Shown: piece by piece, positions 55,087 through 64,000 of the stretch | Numbering within the stretch: the first letter of the stretch is position 1 | Layout: every line of letters starts with the position of its first letter | NCBI GenBank assembly: GCA_949987565.1 | Contig: OX465103.1 | Span: 19,353,280 to 19,417,279, forward strand | Origin: Luidia sarsii | Lineage: Eukaryota > Echinodermata > Asteroidea > Paxillosida > Luidiidae | DNA length: 64,000 bases | Direction of reading: 5' to 3' | Translations under genes and position numbers: made by a program | Notes under the pieces: generated by a model | Database searches by the model: none | What the model was told of the DNA's origin: nothing | What the model saw: the letters and a program-made list of their open reading frames with translations, nothing else

Positions 55087-56237
55087 TCATCAAACTGATT
55101 TCTAAAGAAAAGGCCCGCTGGCATTTTCGTCACAAAACCCTTAATTGCATCTTTAAGATGTTTTGGGTATGATCCTTGTTATTATAATGCAATTTGTTGT
55201 GTACTCTCATACAGTAATACCCTATGATGGAAACAATAAATTTTTAAAGTCTTAACTGCTGCATGATGCTCATTGATTTTTTTTTTCAGCTGCAGTTGCA
55301 AGGGAATATATAGCAAATTCCCGCACTTTCAAGGGAGTACAAATATGCATTGTACCTGCCTATATTTGGGGCATGAGTTTACAATTACGTTACAGTGATG
55401 ATTCTGTATCAATAATCGTGCAAACTATCAAGGGTGCCTGCATTTGCCAAATCTAATCTCACTGGGGAATTTTGATTCATGATTAACTATTCAAAATGTA
55501 GTCATTTTGTTTTGTATGGCAATAACGTTTCCTGATTTCGAATTGCGTTCAACATACATTATTACATGCATGTCTAAACCAACACCAAAAGAAAGCTAAA
55601 CCTTAAGATCTTTAAAAAAAATCACAGGAAAGATCACTTTTGCCATATACATGTACATGTACCCCAATGCTGTTTTTGGTTAACTGGTTAAAAATAGCAT
55701 ATTTTACACCTCCTTAACATTTTCCTTAGTAGCACGAAGGCCTGATTAACAAACAATAGAACATATTATTAGAACAATACAGTCATGATTCCAATAAATG
55801 CTTGAAAATTTGAAAATGTAAGTGGAACCACAAATTATTCTGATTGCCGATGCAACCTAATCTATTTTCCCTTCCTGATTAATCCCACCAACTTCAAGCA
55901 GTTTCAGGAATCGCTTCTAAAGCAAGACTATTTGTCTGTCAGGGTTCTTTAAACCTAAGGTGAAGTGAGGTATAATTTGAAAATTAAACAAAATCCAATG
56001 AATGAAATTTTATTAAAATTCTACTGAGTCTATAGTACTTAGCATTGAAAGGTTTATGCCCATGTCCTGGCTGTAAAAGGACATGAGGTGCGGTAATTAA
56101 TATCTGAAACATCTTACATGATGTAACTTCCATTAAGGTTATACCTTTCCCTTCGACAAAAAGTGGACGAGGGTATACATGTCCAGGGATTATGTTAGTT
56201 AGTGCAGAAAAGTCTTTTGTTCAATTTTCAAACAAAC
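55087..56237. other. No gene recognised
   Basis: AT-rich stretch between repeat family 3 and the Ngaro element. No exon or element I can support. Confidence 0.35.
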
Positions 56238-56504
56238 ATAATCAATTTTATCAATAAAAATTAAAATATCTTATTCCAAGGAGACACAAGGTTTGTTTAC
56301 GCGCTTCGGGTTTGCAGGCAGTCAGCTGTTTTTTGTTTTGGTCTGTGGATCTGTAAACAAGCTCCAGTGAGGGGCACAACCACTTGGCGCGACGCCAGCG
56401 CGCGTGCGGAGTTGACACTTTGTATAACATTTCGGCTCGCCCGCTGGAAAAGAGCGCGAAAAACCACTTCGGTGTGGTTCTCATCACTCAACACGCAAAA
56501 AATC
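56238..56504 (+). repeat. Ngaro repeat A1
   Basis: Matches A2 at 62583-62850 with few differences, from ATAATCAATTTTATCAATAA to ACTCAACACGCAAAAAATC. The minus-strand ORFs in both copies are shadows. Confidence 0.92.
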
Positions 56505-56760
56505 ATCTTCTCCTTTAATATCTTTAATTTCCTGTCAGATTGTTATGGTAGTTGTTGTGACGGTATTGTTTTTTGGCTTAGAGGACTCCCTGTCATCTTG
56601 GACTGTATTTTGTGAAAGTATTTCTTCGTTGGGGCGAAAATAGGCGAGATTTCTCCATCATTTTTGCATCCGGCAATCTGCGGTCATCATTCTGGGGCAG
56701 TAGGTCTGCGGCACGCATATACTAGCCCGACTAGTCCGTATAGACTCCGTGGGCGGTGAT

Positions 56761-57824
56761 ATGCCAAAACGTCGGGCCGAGAAGGCTGCTCAGGAGGCCC
56801 CTGGGTTTAAGGGTAAGGCCACCGCGAGCTGCCGTCGTAAGGGCCGCCCCAAGATTCGTCCGGAGTCGACGGTGATCTGGAGAGCGCCCTACCCCTGAGC
56901 GACGTTCCATCGACGTCCGACACCGCGGCGGCCGCAGTGAGGGATGGACGTTCATCTCGACACGGGAGCGGAGCGGTTTGCGAGGAAGCGGCAGAGGAGA
57001 GCGGAGGAGCCGGAGGTGGAGCGGTCTCTTCTTCGGCCGGTGAGTCCACATCGTCTGCGAGGAATGCGAACTGGGACGCTGCAGGCTTTGGCTTGGGCGT
57101 GAGTGTTCATGCGGTTGGTTCTGGTAGTGGTAGGGTTAACGTTGGCGGGCCGGGCCTAAATAATGTCGGTGCCACCCCGGCCACGTTGGCAAGTCCTTCG
57201 TCTCCTTGCGTTAGCAATGTAGTAGCGCCCTTGCAATATCTGGGAAACGAGGCCTCCTTGGGCAACCTAGTTCCTTTAGCTATTAAGGAAAAATTTTGGA
57301 ATGGGAACTACGTGGATATGGCGTCATTATATGTAGATAACGCAGTCAAGATTTTGTCCGCTTCCAATAATGGTGTGGAGGTCGCCTTAGTTGTCGAACA
57401 GGGCAGGGTGGTCCTTCGGCCGTCCTCAGCTAGGGTTAGCCGTAAGCTTTATTCCATAGAAAAGTGGACAAGCGCTTTCCATGTGTGTTTCACTGTTTTT
57501 GCTATACGCCACCCGGGTCGTGTCGTGGAACTCTTGGGATATGCGGAGACGATTCGCACGGCCGCCTTACAGTTCCCGGGGTTGGGCTGGCGCAGCTATG
57601 ATGAACAGTTTCATTTGCGTATGGAGGTGAATCCAGCACATTCTTGGGCAGCTATGGATAGGGAGCTTTGGGTAACGGTCGCGGCGGTCGACAGGGTGGC
57701 GCCGGCGGTTGCCGCTACATCGGTTCCCAGTCACAGCCAGGCGCAGAAACGCATTTGCTATGCTTTCAACTCGCCTACCAGTTGCCGGTGGTTTGATTGT
57801 CGTTATGTGCATAGTTGTCGCCGC
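56761..57824 (+). pseudogene. Ngaro Gag, first part (interrupted by hAT-like copy B)
   Basis: A likely start at 56761 gives MPKRRAEKAAQEAPGFKGKA, a basic N-terminus, and hits TGA at 56896. A one-base shift enters the 296-codon frame that runs through 57824. That frame is Ser/Gly-rich at first, then has LGNLVPLAIKEKFWNGNYVD, a conserved segment of this class of Gag, and ends in a CCCH-like cluster, ICYAFNSPTSCRWFDCRYVH, probably an RNA-binding zinc finger. The hAT-like element entered at 57825 within the codons after the finger. The rest of Gag lies at 59329-59580. Confidence 0.75.
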
Positions 57825-59320
57825 TAAGGTTGTTCGATATCCGGAATTTTTGGTTTCGATATATCGTCAGGAATATATCGCGATATTCGATATTATCGCG
57901 ATATCTGGTGCGTAAGCGGAAGTCAAAGTAGTGACCTGGATTTTCATTCAATTCACACTGTGATTGACGGAAACCTATATATGTAGCAAATGCATCTAAC
58001 TTTAAGCCATAGTTACCAATTGTTTAACCCCCTTAAACTCCTCATTTATCAACGAAAAAAATTAATTTAAAACAACTATCCCAGGTCGCTCTTTTAAAAG
58101 TATACGCCAAAACGAAACTATTTTTTGTTGATGTATTAAGAATACGTTATTACATTTAAAAAAGACGATATCCCAGGCGGTTTTCAGCAACTCGATGCTT
58201 ACATATGACGTCACAAATACATGTCTGGCCAGAGCCAATGGGTCTTCAGATTAATATTCATTAGGGGAAACAAACCATCAGTACATTTACGTCGGCATAA
58301 CGATCACTGAACAAAATCTGATGTCCCTTTCGGTCGTGCGGATGCGTACTGGAAAAATGTTTACTGTACCTTTTTTTTGGGGGGGGGGGCTGCTAAAAAG
58401 GAGAATAAAGCAGCAGTTCACCTTTTCTCATCCACGCCGCAAAATGATTGTTAGTTTACATGTCCAAGTTGGAATCATTCAAGTTGGAATAGATCGCGAT
58501 GCAACCCCCCCCCCCCCCCCCCACAAAAAAAGTCCACCGAACTTCGGTGTACACGATGTGCAAATGGCCTGGCCGTACTTCGCTGGTGTACGTTGACTTA
58601 CACGTGCCTTTAGTGCAGCTGCGTGGCGGGTACCAGAGCAGCATGGAAGGATCGAGAAATCAGAGGTCGCACGTGCGTTATGAACAGTGACGTTTATCCA
58701 ACGTCTTTCCTCTTCGATTTTGATTTTGATTTTCTGAGATTAAAACATAATTATGTAAAGTATGCATTTTTACATTATATTTGGCTGCATTGGGAGACAT
58801 CTGTAGGAAAATGAATCTGCAATTTTTGCAGCCTGGATAATATCGTAAACGATCGGATAACTTATGTAGGCCACATGGGGGAAAATGTCCCAAACACGAG
58901 TCGCTGTGCGTGCCCAGCGTATAGAGGTCGCGCTGTACGAAAAGTGTGCTACCAACACCGGAAGTGAGCTTGCACTTGCAGTGGATCTGTTGCTGACGCA
59001 TTGCCTTTGTGGAGACGGCGTGCAATGCAAGAGTCAAATGGTTGGCTGGCACCTCCTCTCCCCTCGCGGTTTCGGGTTTTTCGTTGTTTTTACTAACGAA
59101 AGCTTATCGCCCTTCAAGATCTCTCTGATGGCCACGCTATACAAGCTTACAGACAGGCGATAATGGGGTTGGGAAAACAGATTTTTTTTCCGATATCGTG
59201 ATACTTTTTTCGATATCGCGATATCGAAAATATCGCGATATCCTGAAATGCTTTCGATATGATAATCGCCGGAAAGCGATATCGCGATATATCGAAATAT
59301 CGAAATATCGAACAACCTTA
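57825..59320 (-). mobile_element. hAT-like non-autonomous DNA transposon, copy B
   Basis: A 1496-bp near-identical, inverted copy of 12902-14389. Its ends read TAAGGTTGTTCGATAT and ATATCGAACAACCTTA. The perfect 8-bp target duplication GTCGCCGC is at 57817-57824 and 59321-59328. The internal ORFs (124, 92, 86 residues) are unchanged relative to copy A. The main visible differences are homopolymer lengths (for example the C run at 58505-58522) and small changes in the CGATATCG arrays. It is nested in the Ngaro Gag, so it is younger than that element. Confidence 0.9.
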
Positions 59321-59328
59321 GTCGCCGC

Positions 59329-59580
59329 TGCGCTGGAGGGGGACAGGGGGAGTCATCGTGCAGAGTGGGTGGGAGACCCCCTACTTTCGGCACCACTGCT
59401 AGTGCGAGGTCATGGGTCTACCAGCCCAAGGCTGTGTACACGCGTTACGGTGTCCCTTCGGGTGTGAGGCGTGCTGGGCCATCCGCCGCTGTCACTCCTG
59501 GGCCAGCAGGCCCAAGCGCAGCTAATGCGCCAGAATTGAGGGGAAAGCGCTATAATTTTCGCTCTCCAAACACCAATTGA
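59329..59580 (+). pseudogene. Ngaro Gag, second part (after the hAT-like insertion)
   Basis: Continues the Gag frame after the target duplication, with RSWVYQPKAVYTRYGVPSGV and a Pro/Ala-rich stretch, and ends KRYNFRSPNTN before TGA at 59578. The zinc finger lies just before the insertion. Confidence 0.6.
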
Positions 59581-59639
59581 CGTATTCATTTTACAAAAGT
59601 GGCTGCTTAGTTACCCCGATAGGCAAGCAGCTGTTTTAC

Positions 59640-60771
59640 TCGAACAAGGGTTTACTCGGGGTTTTTCACTGGGTTTTCAGGGTCATGGGTGAGCAGGGAA
59701 TCTAGCAGCCTGAAATCTGCTTTGGACAATCCGGAGGTTGTTTTGGAAAAGTTGCAGAGCAAGATTAATTTAGGCAGAGTCGCAGGGCCGTTTTCCTTTC
59801 GGCCATTGCCCAATCTGCAATGCTCTCCTATCGGGCTGGTTCCTAAACAGCTCCCCGGCTCCTTTCGCCTAATACATATTTGTCCTTTTCTTCTGGGGAT
59901 TCACTGAATGATTTCGTCTCTAAAGAAGATTGTAGAGTGACGTATGCATCTTTTGATACGGCCGTTGAGTTGGCTATGTCGGTAGGAGATCATTCATATT
60001 TGGCCAAAACTGACATTAATTCTGCCTTTAGGTTACTCCCCGTCGCTCCGGCCGATTATGAACTTTTGGGCTTTCAGTTTCAAGGACAGTTTTACTATGA
60101 TAAGTGCTTGCCTATGGTATGCACGAAATCGTGTGCATTATTCGAGTTGTTCAGCTCCTTTTTGGAATTTCAGGTTAAGTGTGTTTCAGCCTCTGATGCG
60201 ATCACTCATTATTTGGATAATGTTCTCTTTATTGGTCCGTCTTTGGATCAGTGTGCATTTCTTCTTGCATCATTTAAAGACATATGCGCCCAACTGAGGG
60301 TTCCCCTTGCAGAGGAAAAAACTGCAGGTCCATGCCAAGTTATAACCTACTTAGGTCTAGAAATAGATACGATTAAGCGCATAATTCGAGTGCCTGAAGG
60401 GAAAGGTGTTGTCACTCAAAATAAAAATTAGGTCGGCGTTGGCACGAAAAAAGTTATCTTTGAAAGAAATTCAGTCGTTGGTTGGGTCGTTAAACTTTGT
60501 TTGTCGTGCAGTTGCACCGGGCCGCGCATTTACTCGGCGTCTGGTTGGCTTATCCCGAGGTTTACGGAAGCCTCACCATAAGGTACACGTTACAACCGGC
60601 GCAAAATTGAATTTGTTGATGTGGTTGGAATTTCTAGATAATTTCAATGGCGTGTCGCCTTTCCGATTGTTGGGATGGCAGGATAACAATGTTTTGGAAT
60701 TGTTCACCGATGCTTCGGCTAGCATTGGTTTTGGTGGGTTTTTTGATGGGCACTGGTTTCATGGTCGTTGA
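59640..60771 (+). pseudogene. Ngaro reverse transcriptase and start of RNase H (broken)
   Basis: The RT fingers are at 59689-59880 (INLGRVAGPFSF, SPIGLVPKQLPGSFRLIHI). A one-base shift near 59880 leads into SFSSGDSLNDFVS, YLAKTDINSAFRLLPVAP and the catalytic box ITHYLDNVLFIG. The usual YLDD is YLDN here, so the second catalytic Asp is lost. Another shift near 60410 leads into LSLKEIQSLVGSLNFVCRAV and the RNase H start LELFTDASASIGFGGFFDG. A TGA at 60769-60771 ends it. Three lesions and the YLDN change rule out activity. Confidence 0.85.
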
Positions 60772-60780
60772 ACCCCTGAG

Positions 60781-62035
60781 TTGTTAGCACTGTCACCATC
60801 GATAGCATTTTGCTGGGCCTCTCATCTTGCTAATCGTAGGGTGCGTTTTTGTAAGGATAACGAGGCGGTGGTTGCCATCATTAATAAACAATCGTCAGGC
60901 TGTGATAGGATCATGCATTTGGTGCGCATGTTCGTTTGCCAGTGTCTAAGGTATAATATCACCTTTAAGGCCATTCATATTCCTGGGGTACACAATGACA
61001 TTGCTGATTCACTCTCGCTTTTTTCAGGTCGCACGCTTCCGCTCGCTAGCCCCTCAAGTGGACTTGACAATGACAGCAATTCCCGATCTCCTCCGGGCTT
61101 GTTAGAAGGTGAGATGAACCGCTTGTTGACGGTGGCTTCAGCCCCAAATACACATAAAGCCTATTCGGCGGGTTGGCAGGCTTTTTGTTCCTTTATGGGC
61201 TCCCACTTTCACAGGGAGGCTCCCGCCTCGGTAGCGGACGTTAGAGCATTCATTGCATGGCTTTCCCTGCGTCGTTTGTCCCCTGCTACTGTCGCTTCAT
61301 ATGTCTCGGGCGTAGGTTATTTTCATAAGATCCACAGTTGGCCGGATCCCACCCGGGACTATGTAGTATCCAAATTGCTTGCCGGTTGTCGCAGGGATAA
61401 GGTTGGTAGCGATCGGCGATGGCCTTTAACCATACCGTTGCTTACCCGTTTAATGCAGATTTTACCAGGGGTGTGTCTTGACCAATTCGAGGCGCTCCTG
61501 TTTCGCGCAGTTATGTCATGCGCGTTCTTTGGGTTCATGCGTATCGGCGAATTTGCCGCCATTTCGGAATTCCGCACACAAACATCCCTGCTGCTTGATG
61601 CTGATGTCCAATTTCAGGATGTAGGCCAACCCAATGCTTCGGTTCTTCTCACTTTTCGTCATACGAAGAATAACCAATCAGGCCGCCCTCAAGTGGTGTG
61701 CTTAGTCCACTCAGAGGACGCCCAGGTCTGTCCTGTCCGCGCATTGACGGCATTTGCGCAGGTTTTGTCCCAATATCCCAGGTTGTTTTTTCTGCCATTT
61801 TGGCGGACAGGCTCTTACTCAGTATCAGTTTAACGCTACCTTCAAGAAGGCGCTATCATTTTTGGGGCTGGAACAGTCTTCCTTTTGCGCCCATTCTTTC
61901 TGCATAGGGGCAGCCTCTTGCGCGGCGGCAAGAGGGCTGCAGCTGGAAGATATAAAAGCAATGGGTCAGTGGCGCTCTGAGGCTGCTCAAAGTTACATTC
62001 GCCCCTTAGTGCATTGCCAGTTGCCGGGGGTGTAA
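60781..62035 (+). pseudogene. Ngaro RNase H end and tyrosine recombinase (broken)
   Basis: In frame with the previous part after one stop. RNase H continues with VRFCKDNEAVVAIINKQSSG and AIHIPGVHNDIADSLS. The recombinase has an N-terminal domain (NTHKAYSAGWQAFCSFMG, SPATVASYVSGVGYFHKI), the first Arg in FFGFMRIGEFAA, and LTFRHTKNNQSG. A frameshift near 61790 leads to HSFCIGAASCAAARGLQLED and QWRSEAAQSYIRP. The HxxR Arg is replaced by Cys (HSFC), while the Tyr nucleophile remains. This changed residue and the frameshift disable it. Confidence 0.87.
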
Positions 62036-62247
62036 TTGGAGTTGTTGCTCCTGAGCATTTCTTCTTTCTTTATTTCTTCCCATGCAAAACTAAATTGTAT
62101 GCAGGGACGGTTTGGATTATTGGAGACTCGATTGTACGAAGAGCTGTCACGAACCTAGGGTGTAAGCAGCATGTGCGATGGTTTGGACGAGGCGGATCTG
62201 GCTACAATGACGTGCCGGCATTATTGACGTTGCCAAGGGTGGCATAG
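62014..62247 (+). pseudogene. Ngaro SGNH-hydrolase-like segment (truncated)
   Basis: After the recombinase, a 77-residue frame reads TVWIIGDSIVRRAVTNLG then HVRWFGRGGSGYND. This matches the first block (GDS, with the catalytic Ser) and the next strand-Gly region of SGNH/GDSL hydrolases, which some Ngaro elements carry downstream of the recombinase. The Asn, His and C-terminal blocks are missing because the frame runs straight into repeat B1. The function of this domain in Ngaro biology is unknown. Confidence 0.7.
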
Positions 62248-62585
62248 TGAGGTGTGGCCAAGTATGGCCCGTGTGTAGGTTGCCAAGCGTGGCATTGTGA
62301 GGTTTGGCCAGGCGTGGCATTGTGAGGTTTGGCCAGGCGTGGCCGGTGAATGTTGCCAAGCGTGGCATTTGAGTTCTGGCTGAGGTGGCCAGGTGTGTTG
62401 GGAATTCAGTGTTTCGGTTTTTATAGTTGCCAAGCATGGTTTTTAATTGATTAAGACAAACTGTCAAATTTAGGCATAATTTTGCCATTGCATTCTTCTT
62501 GGAGAATTAAAAGCGAGGCTCGAGAACCAGGCCAGGAAAGTCAACTCCTTGTCTCACTGTGTGCTTTGTGTGGGGTCTTGGAATA
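62230..62585 (+). repeat. Ngaro repeat B1
   Basis: Aligns with 63299-63673. The first ~200 bases are a run of TTGCCAAGCGTGGCAT and TTTGGCCAGGCGTGGC words, then a unique part with GAATTAAAAGCGAGGCTCGAG and GTCTTGGAATA. Confidence 0.88.
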
Positions 62586-62850
62586 ATCAATTTTATCAAT
62601 AAAAGATAAAATATCTTATTCCAAGGAGACACACGGTTTGTTTACGCGCTTCGGGTTTGCAGGCAGTCAGATGTTTTTTGTTTTGGTCTGTGGATCTGTA
62701 AACAAGCTCCAGAGAGGGGCACAACCACTTGGCGCGATGCCAGCGCGCGCGCGGAGTTGACACTTTGTATAACATTTTGGCTCGCCCGCTGGAAAAGAGC
62801 GCGAAAAACCACTTCGGTGTGGTTCTCGAGCACTCAACACGCAAAAAATC
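62583..62850 (+). repeat. Ngaro repeat A2
   Basis: Close copy of A1. It starts inside the ATA shared with the end of B1. 62851-63221 follows before B2 and has no counterpart at A1. Confidence 0.9.
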
Positions 62851-63221
62851 CCCACCACCTCCCCTTCACCGCCATTGGTCAGGGATTAATGCAGCGGAAT
62901 TTGGAGTCTTTTGGGCTGGAGACGACCGGAAGTGCCTCCTTGTTAAGTGATATTCAATAGATCGTAGGTGGTTGGACCATTTAGAGCATGAATTTTAATG
63001 TTTAAATTTAGTAAATTACTCTTTCTGTCATTTGTGTTTTATGACAAGCACCCGCTTGTACCAGCGGGGCTTATTCCAACCGTATGTGTGAACGATGGAA
63101 AATCGCCGTGACGTTTACCCGTACTGTTAAGTAAGTTAGAATTTAAATGGGTAAGGGGACAATTCTTAAACATTGGGGGTTTACCCACTTTCGGTGGGGG
63201 CAAGGGTTCACGTCTAGAGCT

Positions 63222-63673
63222 TTGCCAAGCGTGGCATGGTTAGGGTCTTGCCAAGCATGGCTTGTTTTGGGTTTGGCCAAGCGTGGCAGGTGTGAAGGTT
63301 GCCAAGCGTGGCAAAGTGAGGTGTGGCCAAGTATGACACGTGTGTAGGTTGCCAAGTGTGGCATTGTAAGGTTTGGCCAGGCGTGGCATTGTGAGGTTTG
63401 GCCAGGCGTGGCTTTTGAGGTTGGGCCAAGCGTGGCCGGTGAATGTTGCCAAGCGTGGCATTTGAGTTCTGGCTGAGGTGGCCAGGTGTGTTTTCAGTGT
63501 TTCAGTTTTTATGGTTGCAAAGCATGGCATTAAATTAATTAAGACAAACTGTCTCATTTAGGCATAATTTTGCCATTGCATTCTTCTTGGAGAATTAAAA
63601 GCGAGGCTCGAGAACCAGGCCAGGAAAGTCAACTCCTTGTCTCACTGTGTGCTTTGTGTGTGGTCTTGGAATA
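63222..63673 (+). repeat. Ngaro repeat B2
   Basis: Copy of B1 extended by extra TTGCCAAGCGTGGCA-type units at its start. It ends GTCTTGGAATA at 63673, marking the right border of the element. Confidence 0.88.
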
Positions 63674-63686
63674 TACAGTTGTATAT

Positions 63687-64000
63687 CTTAAAATTTAGTG
63701 GGCCTGACATTTCGATCCTAGCAGGACCTTTCTCAAAGGCAGAGTGACAAGGACAAAACAGATACAATGTACATGTACACGAAGGAAGGGGGAAGAGAGT
63801 GAATAGGACACTGATTAGAAACAAAGGACAAAGAGTAAAGCTGGTAGGGTAAGATCAAAGGGAAGGGCAAGGAGTAGGGTAGGGATTAGTGAGAGGAGGG
63901 GGAAAGATCAAAGAGAGGGGCAAGGAGTAGGGTAGGGATTAGTGAGAAGAGGGGGAACGATCAAAGAGAGAAGTGTAGAGGAGTGAACACAAAAGAAGGA
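63687..64000 (-). mobile_element. Penelope-like element terminal fragment (runs off the window)
   Basis: Inverse of about 35460-35735. It starts CTTAAAATTTAGTGGGCC, then TGACATTTCGATCC (one base changed in the GTC of the hammerhead-like motif), AGCAGGACCTTTCTC, and a purine-rich tract. It lies 13 bases from the Ngaro right border. No PLE coding sequence is seen before the window ends. Confidence 0.75.

Larger units (their letters stand above)
56238..63673 (+). mobile_element. Ngaro-type tyrosine-recombinase retrotransposon with split direct repeats (degraded, hAT-interrupted)
   Basis: The layout A1 (56238-56504), coding region, B1 (about 62230-62585), A2 (62583-62850), B2 (about 63222-63673) is the split-direct-repeat form of Ngaro elements. 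B1 and A2 meet at the shared bases ATA (62583-62585), and B2 ends with the same ATA at 63673, as expected for recombination through a circle. The coding order is Gag, RT, RNase H, tyrosine recombinase and SGNH-like hydrolase. Gag is interrupted by a 1.5-kb hAT-like element. Frameshifts, stops and two altered catalytic residues make this copy inactive. Without the insertion the element is about 5.9 kb. Confidence 0.92.

Noticed and set aside
56251..56506. Short minus-strand ORFs conserved between 56.3 kb and 62.7 kb
   Set aside because: They fall in the Ngaro A1 and A2 repeats, which explains their similarity.

Overview
This is eukaryotic, intron-rich, transposon-dense DNA, most likely from a marine invertebrate. 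An echinoderm, hemichordate or cephalochordate would fit the mix of DIRS, Ngaro, Penelope, BEL/Pao and Ty3/gypsy elements plus abundant TACATG microsatellites, but the species cannot be fixed from the window. There are no bacterial operons, rRNA genes or CRISPR arrays. The only host gene I can support is a MiT/TFE-family bHLH-leucine-zipper transcription factor (MITF/TFEB-like) on the minus strand. Two of its coding exons are visible: helix 2 plus zipper at 34660-34807, and the last exon at 7617-8000. They are joined in phase 0 across a 26.7-kb intron. The exon carrying the basic region was not found and probably lies beyond base 64000, so nearly everything else here is intron or 3' flank of this gene filled with mobile DNA.

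Layout. 1-4.2 kb: an interspersed repeat, then a decayed DIRS remnant and a decayed Penelope-like element (PLE). 5.2-8.0 kb: probable 3'UTR and last exon of the MITF-like gene. 8-34.7 kb: the large intron, holding an unassigned repeat family (9.2-11.8 kb), a hAT-like non-autonomous transposon with 8-bp target duplications (12.9-14.4 kb), a 68-bp tandem repeat (18.7 kb), a ~205-bp satellite (21.2-22.3 kb), a long inverted repeat (24.2-28.1 kb), a perfect 108-bp palindrome of the PLE terminus (28.3 kb), and a broken BEL/Pao element between inverted copies of another repeat (29.4-33.3 kb). 34.7-45.3 kb: the zipper exon, a PLE terminal piece, seven tandem 251-bp units each headed by a tRNA-like cloverleaf, and a broken Ty3/gypsy element with nested insertions.

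45.3-51.9 kb: a nearly complete DIRS retrotransposon on the minus strand (Gag, RT-RNase H with a Dam-like tail, tyrosine recombinase). It has 137-bp inverted terminal repeats and an internal complementary region whose two halves match its two ends, which fixes its borders. 52-55 kb: direct duplications, hairpin-unit repeats and a pyrimidine-rich tract. 56.2-63.7 kb: a degraded Ngaro-type retrotransposon with complete split direct repeats (A1-ORFs-B1-A2-B2), a tyrosine recombinase and an SGNH-hydrolase-like segment. Its gag ORF is interrupted by a second, near-identical copy of the hAT-like element. 63.7-64 kb: another PLE terminal piece.

The elements do not form a pathway. What links them is structure: nested insertions whose ends can be read exactly, and several structured-RNA candidates (the tRNA-like tandem units and the hammerhead-like PLE terminus).
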